A model generated the notes under the pieces. That model was given only the letters and a program-made list of their open reading frames with translations, was not told where the DNA came from and ran no database searches. This document shows positions 16,659 through 18,078 of a stretch of DNA of 18,078 nucleotides, one piece after another (the first letter of the stretch is position 1; each line of letters starts with the position of its first letter). The DNA is from an uncultured Lysobacteraceae bacterium (GTDB lineage Bacteria > Pseudomonadota > Gammaproteobacteria > Xanthomonadales > Rhodanobacteraceae), in contig CAMLLF010000009.1 in assembly GCA_946480705.1 (NCBI GenBank), positions 1 to 18,078 on the forward strand, read 5' to 3'. The translations under genes were made by a program, and so were the position numbers.

Positions 16659-17549
16659 TTATGCGGCCTCCCGCGTGATGGTGTGGAGCGCTTCGGCCAG
16701 GCCGGCGCGCTGGACTTCGAGATCGCGCACGTTCGCGTCGGCGGCGAGGAGTTCGCGCAGCACCGGCTCGGGCTGCGGCGTGACGATGTGCAGCCAGTCG
16801 CCGTCGCGCTGCACGCTGTGCACCTGTGGCCACGCGCGCACGCGCTCGGCCGGCACGGCGCTGACGCAGCGGATCTGACGCTGGCCGACGCGCGCGCGGA
16901 TCGCATCGAGGCTGTCCTCGGCGACGAGCCGGCCCTGCGCGAGCACGCCGACGCGACGCGCGAGCGCCTCGGCTTCTTCGAGATAGTGCGTCGTCAGCAC
17001 GATCGCGCAGCCGTCGGCGACGAGTTCGCGTATCGTTTTCCAGAATTGCACGCGGGATTCGGTGTCCATGCCGACGGTCGGTTCGTCGAGGAACAGCAGT
17101 TCGGGGCGCCCGCAGATCGCGAGCGCGAACTGCACGCGGCGCTGCTGGCCGCCCGAGAGCCGCGCGTAGCGCGCGTGGAGCAGCGGCTCGATGCCGGCCA
17201 GCGCGGCGACGTCGGCGAGGCTGCGCGGCTGCGGGTAATAGCTGCGCGTCTGCGCCAGCAGTTCGGCGACGCTGAGCGTGTCCGGCAAGCCGGCCGACTG
17301 CAGCATCACGCCGATGCGCCGGCGCGCGGCGAGATCCTGCGGCGCGCGGCCGAACAGCCGGACTTCGCCGGCATCGGGCCGCAGCAGGCCCAGCAGCAGC
17401 GAGATCGCGGTCGTCTTGCCGGCGCCGTTGGGTCCGAGCAGTGCGTAGATCTCGCCGGCGCCGATCGCGAGATCGACGCGGTCGAGCGCCTGTACCGCGC
17501 CGCGTTTCTTGCTTGCCCCGATCAGTTGCGCCACGCTTCGCTCTGTCAT
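16659..17549 (-). CDS. ABC transporter ATP-binding protein
   Basis: This is a 296-residue ATPase of the DrrA/CcmA-like exporter class. Motifs in order: Walker A GPNGAGKT (39-46), Q-loop Q84, signature LSGGQ (131-135), Walker B LLFLDE (151-156), D-loop at VGMD and H-loop H188 in TTHYLEEAEAL. About 80 residues follow the nucleotide domain, as in members that end with a regulatory subdomain. ATG 17547-17549 has GGGAG about 7 nt upstream (GGGAGATCCGCAATG). It is the first gene of the operon ATPase-permease-kinase-regulator. Promoter elements upstream (17550-17720) were not identified. Confidence 0.95.
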   Translation of the reverse strand: MTERSVAQLIGASKKRGAVQALDRVDLAIGAGEIYALLGPNGAGKTTAISLLLGLLRPDAGEVRLFGRAPQDLAARRRIGVMLQSAGLPDTLSVAELLAQTRSYYPQPRSLADVAALAGIEPLLHARYARLSGGQQRRVQFALAICGRPELLFLDEPTVGMDTESRVQFWKTIRELVADGCAIVLTTHYLEEAEALARRVGVLAQGRLVAEDSLDAIRARVGQRQIRCVSAVPAERVRAWPQVHSVQRDGDWLHIVTPQPEPVLRELLAADANVRDLEVQRAGLAEALHTITREAA

Positions 17550-17717
17550 TGCGGATCTCCCGAAAGTGCGATCAGGCTACGCAGGCCCCCGCTGCCGCTG
17601 AAGTCCGCGTCATCAGCACTTGCAGTTGACAATCGTCATCCGCGGATCGCGGCGACGCAGCGCGATTGGCCCCTTCCGTCAGCCATGAAGCGGTCCCAGG
17701 GACGGACCAATACGCTC

Positions 17718-17726
17718 TGCTAGACT
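17718..17726 (+). promoter_or_regulatory. Possible extended -10 box for the right-edge gene
   Basis: TGCTAGACT fits an extended -10 (TGn followed by a TATAAT-like hexamer with two changes), about 90 nt before the start codon at 17814. No good -35 lies at the expected spacing, so this is only a candidate. Confidence 0.3.
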
Positions 17727-17738
17727 GCCCGGACCTCG

Positions 17739-17784
17739 CGCCGTCCGGCGCACTCAACCGTGATCCGATACACGCCGTCCGGCG
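17739..17784. promoter_or_regulatory. Two copies of a 12-bp inverted repeat in the leader
   Basis: CGCCGTCCGGCG occurs at 17739-17750 and again at 17773-17784, 34 nt apart. Each extends outward: GCGCCG-TC-CGGCGC (17738-17751) and CACGCCG-TC-CGGCGTG (17771-17786). They lie between the candidate -10 box and the ribosome site. This could be a pair of operator half-sites or two leader hairpins. Confidence 0.4.
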
Positions 17785-17813
17785 TGCGTCGGCCTGTTTC
17801 GTTGGAGTACGCC

Positions 17814-18078
17814 ATGCAGCTGATCGAACAACTCGCCGTTCTGCGCAACGCCGGCGGTGCCGCCCGCACCCGAGGCCTCGACGACGCGACCGTGCTGCGC
17901 TTTGCCGCGACCTCGCCCGAACTCGTCGACGCCGTAGCCCAGGCGCATGCGCGCTTTCTCGAAATCAAGGCCGAGCTGCCGCAGCTCGTGACGCTCGACG
18001 AAGCCGAGCAGATGCGCCTCGTACAGGCCGACTTCGTCAACTTCTATTCCGACGACTCGGTCAATCCCTATGTAGCCC
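17814..18078 (+). CDS. N-terminus of a class III aminotransferase-like enzyme (cut by window end)
   Basis: ATG 17814 follows TTGGAG (GGAG 17804-17807, 6-nt spacing). The 88 visible codons read MQLIEQLAVLRNAGGAARTRG, LDDATVLRFA, EAEQMRLVQADFVNFYSDDS and VNPYVA. The closing segment is the one that, in class III PLP aminotransferases known from Lysobacterales (lysine/ornithine-type annotations), precedes the ALAARGPW.. entry to the PLP domain. The PLP lysine and all catalytic parts lie outside the window, so the substrate is open. The helical N-terminal extension of about 70 residues before the DFVNFY segment is longer than in standard ornithine aminotransferases. Confidence 0.55.
   Translation, partial: MQLIEQLAVLRNAGGAARTRGLDDATVLRFAATSPELVDAVAQAHARFLEIKAELPQLVTLDEAEQMRLVQADFVNFYSDDSVNPYVA

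Noticed and set aside
17626..17650. TTGACA at 17626 as a plus-strand -35 box
   Set aside because: No -10-like hexamer lies 16-18 nt downstream, and it is about 190 nt from the next start codon.
15852..17723. Long plus-strand frame opposite the ABC operon
   Set aside because: It lies antisense to two genes with complete ABC motifs; its translation is low-complexity and rich in R, A, Q and H.

Overview
The window is high-GC DNA from a proteobacterium. The queA-tgt pair, the class III aminotransferase start at the right edge, and secreted proteins ending in a short FADGF-type tail point to the Lysobacterales (Xanthomonadales), perhaps the Rhodanobacteraceae. That placement is inference from remembered gene styles, not a search. 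No rRNA, tRNA, CRISPR array, integrase or intact transposase was seen.

Left part (1-3.6 kb). The 3' part of a threonine synthase-type PLP enzyme ends exactly inside a 116-nt repeat made of two hairpins. A second, almost identical copy of the repeat follows. Then come two tandem, about 80% identical genes for a secreted beta-propeller-like protein. The first copy is broken by a 7-nt deletion, while the second is intact.

Middle part (3.6-8.9 kb). This is an accessory stretch of short, co-directional, mostly orphan genes: DUF2277, a VOC/glyoxalase-fold protein, an ATP-grasp protein split by a one-base shift and fused to a second domain, a truncated and frameshifted DinB-like pseudogene, a PD-(D/E)xK nuclease-like protein, a DUF6959-like protein and two unrecognised proteins. 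Copies and fragments of two repeat families, here called A (GGGCGCAAT ends) and B (TAACGGG..TCAGGTT ends), lie between them. They often touch stop codons or truncation points. It looks like a decaying gain-and-loss region.

Core-like part (8.9-13.3 kb, minus strand). A large TPR-like exported protein is followed by queA and tgt, the two consecutive tRNA queuosine enzymes. tgt is not followed by yajC-secDF as in many relatives.

Right part (13.7-18 kb). A small DUF6881-like gene converges on a minus-strand operon: ABC ATPase, ABC-2 permease, DesK-type histidine kinase and NarL/DesR-type response regulator. The order matches two-component/transporter modules that sense envelope or membrane-active stress. 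At the right edge a class III aminotransferase-like gene begins on the plus strand behind a leader with two copies of a 12-bp inverted repeat.
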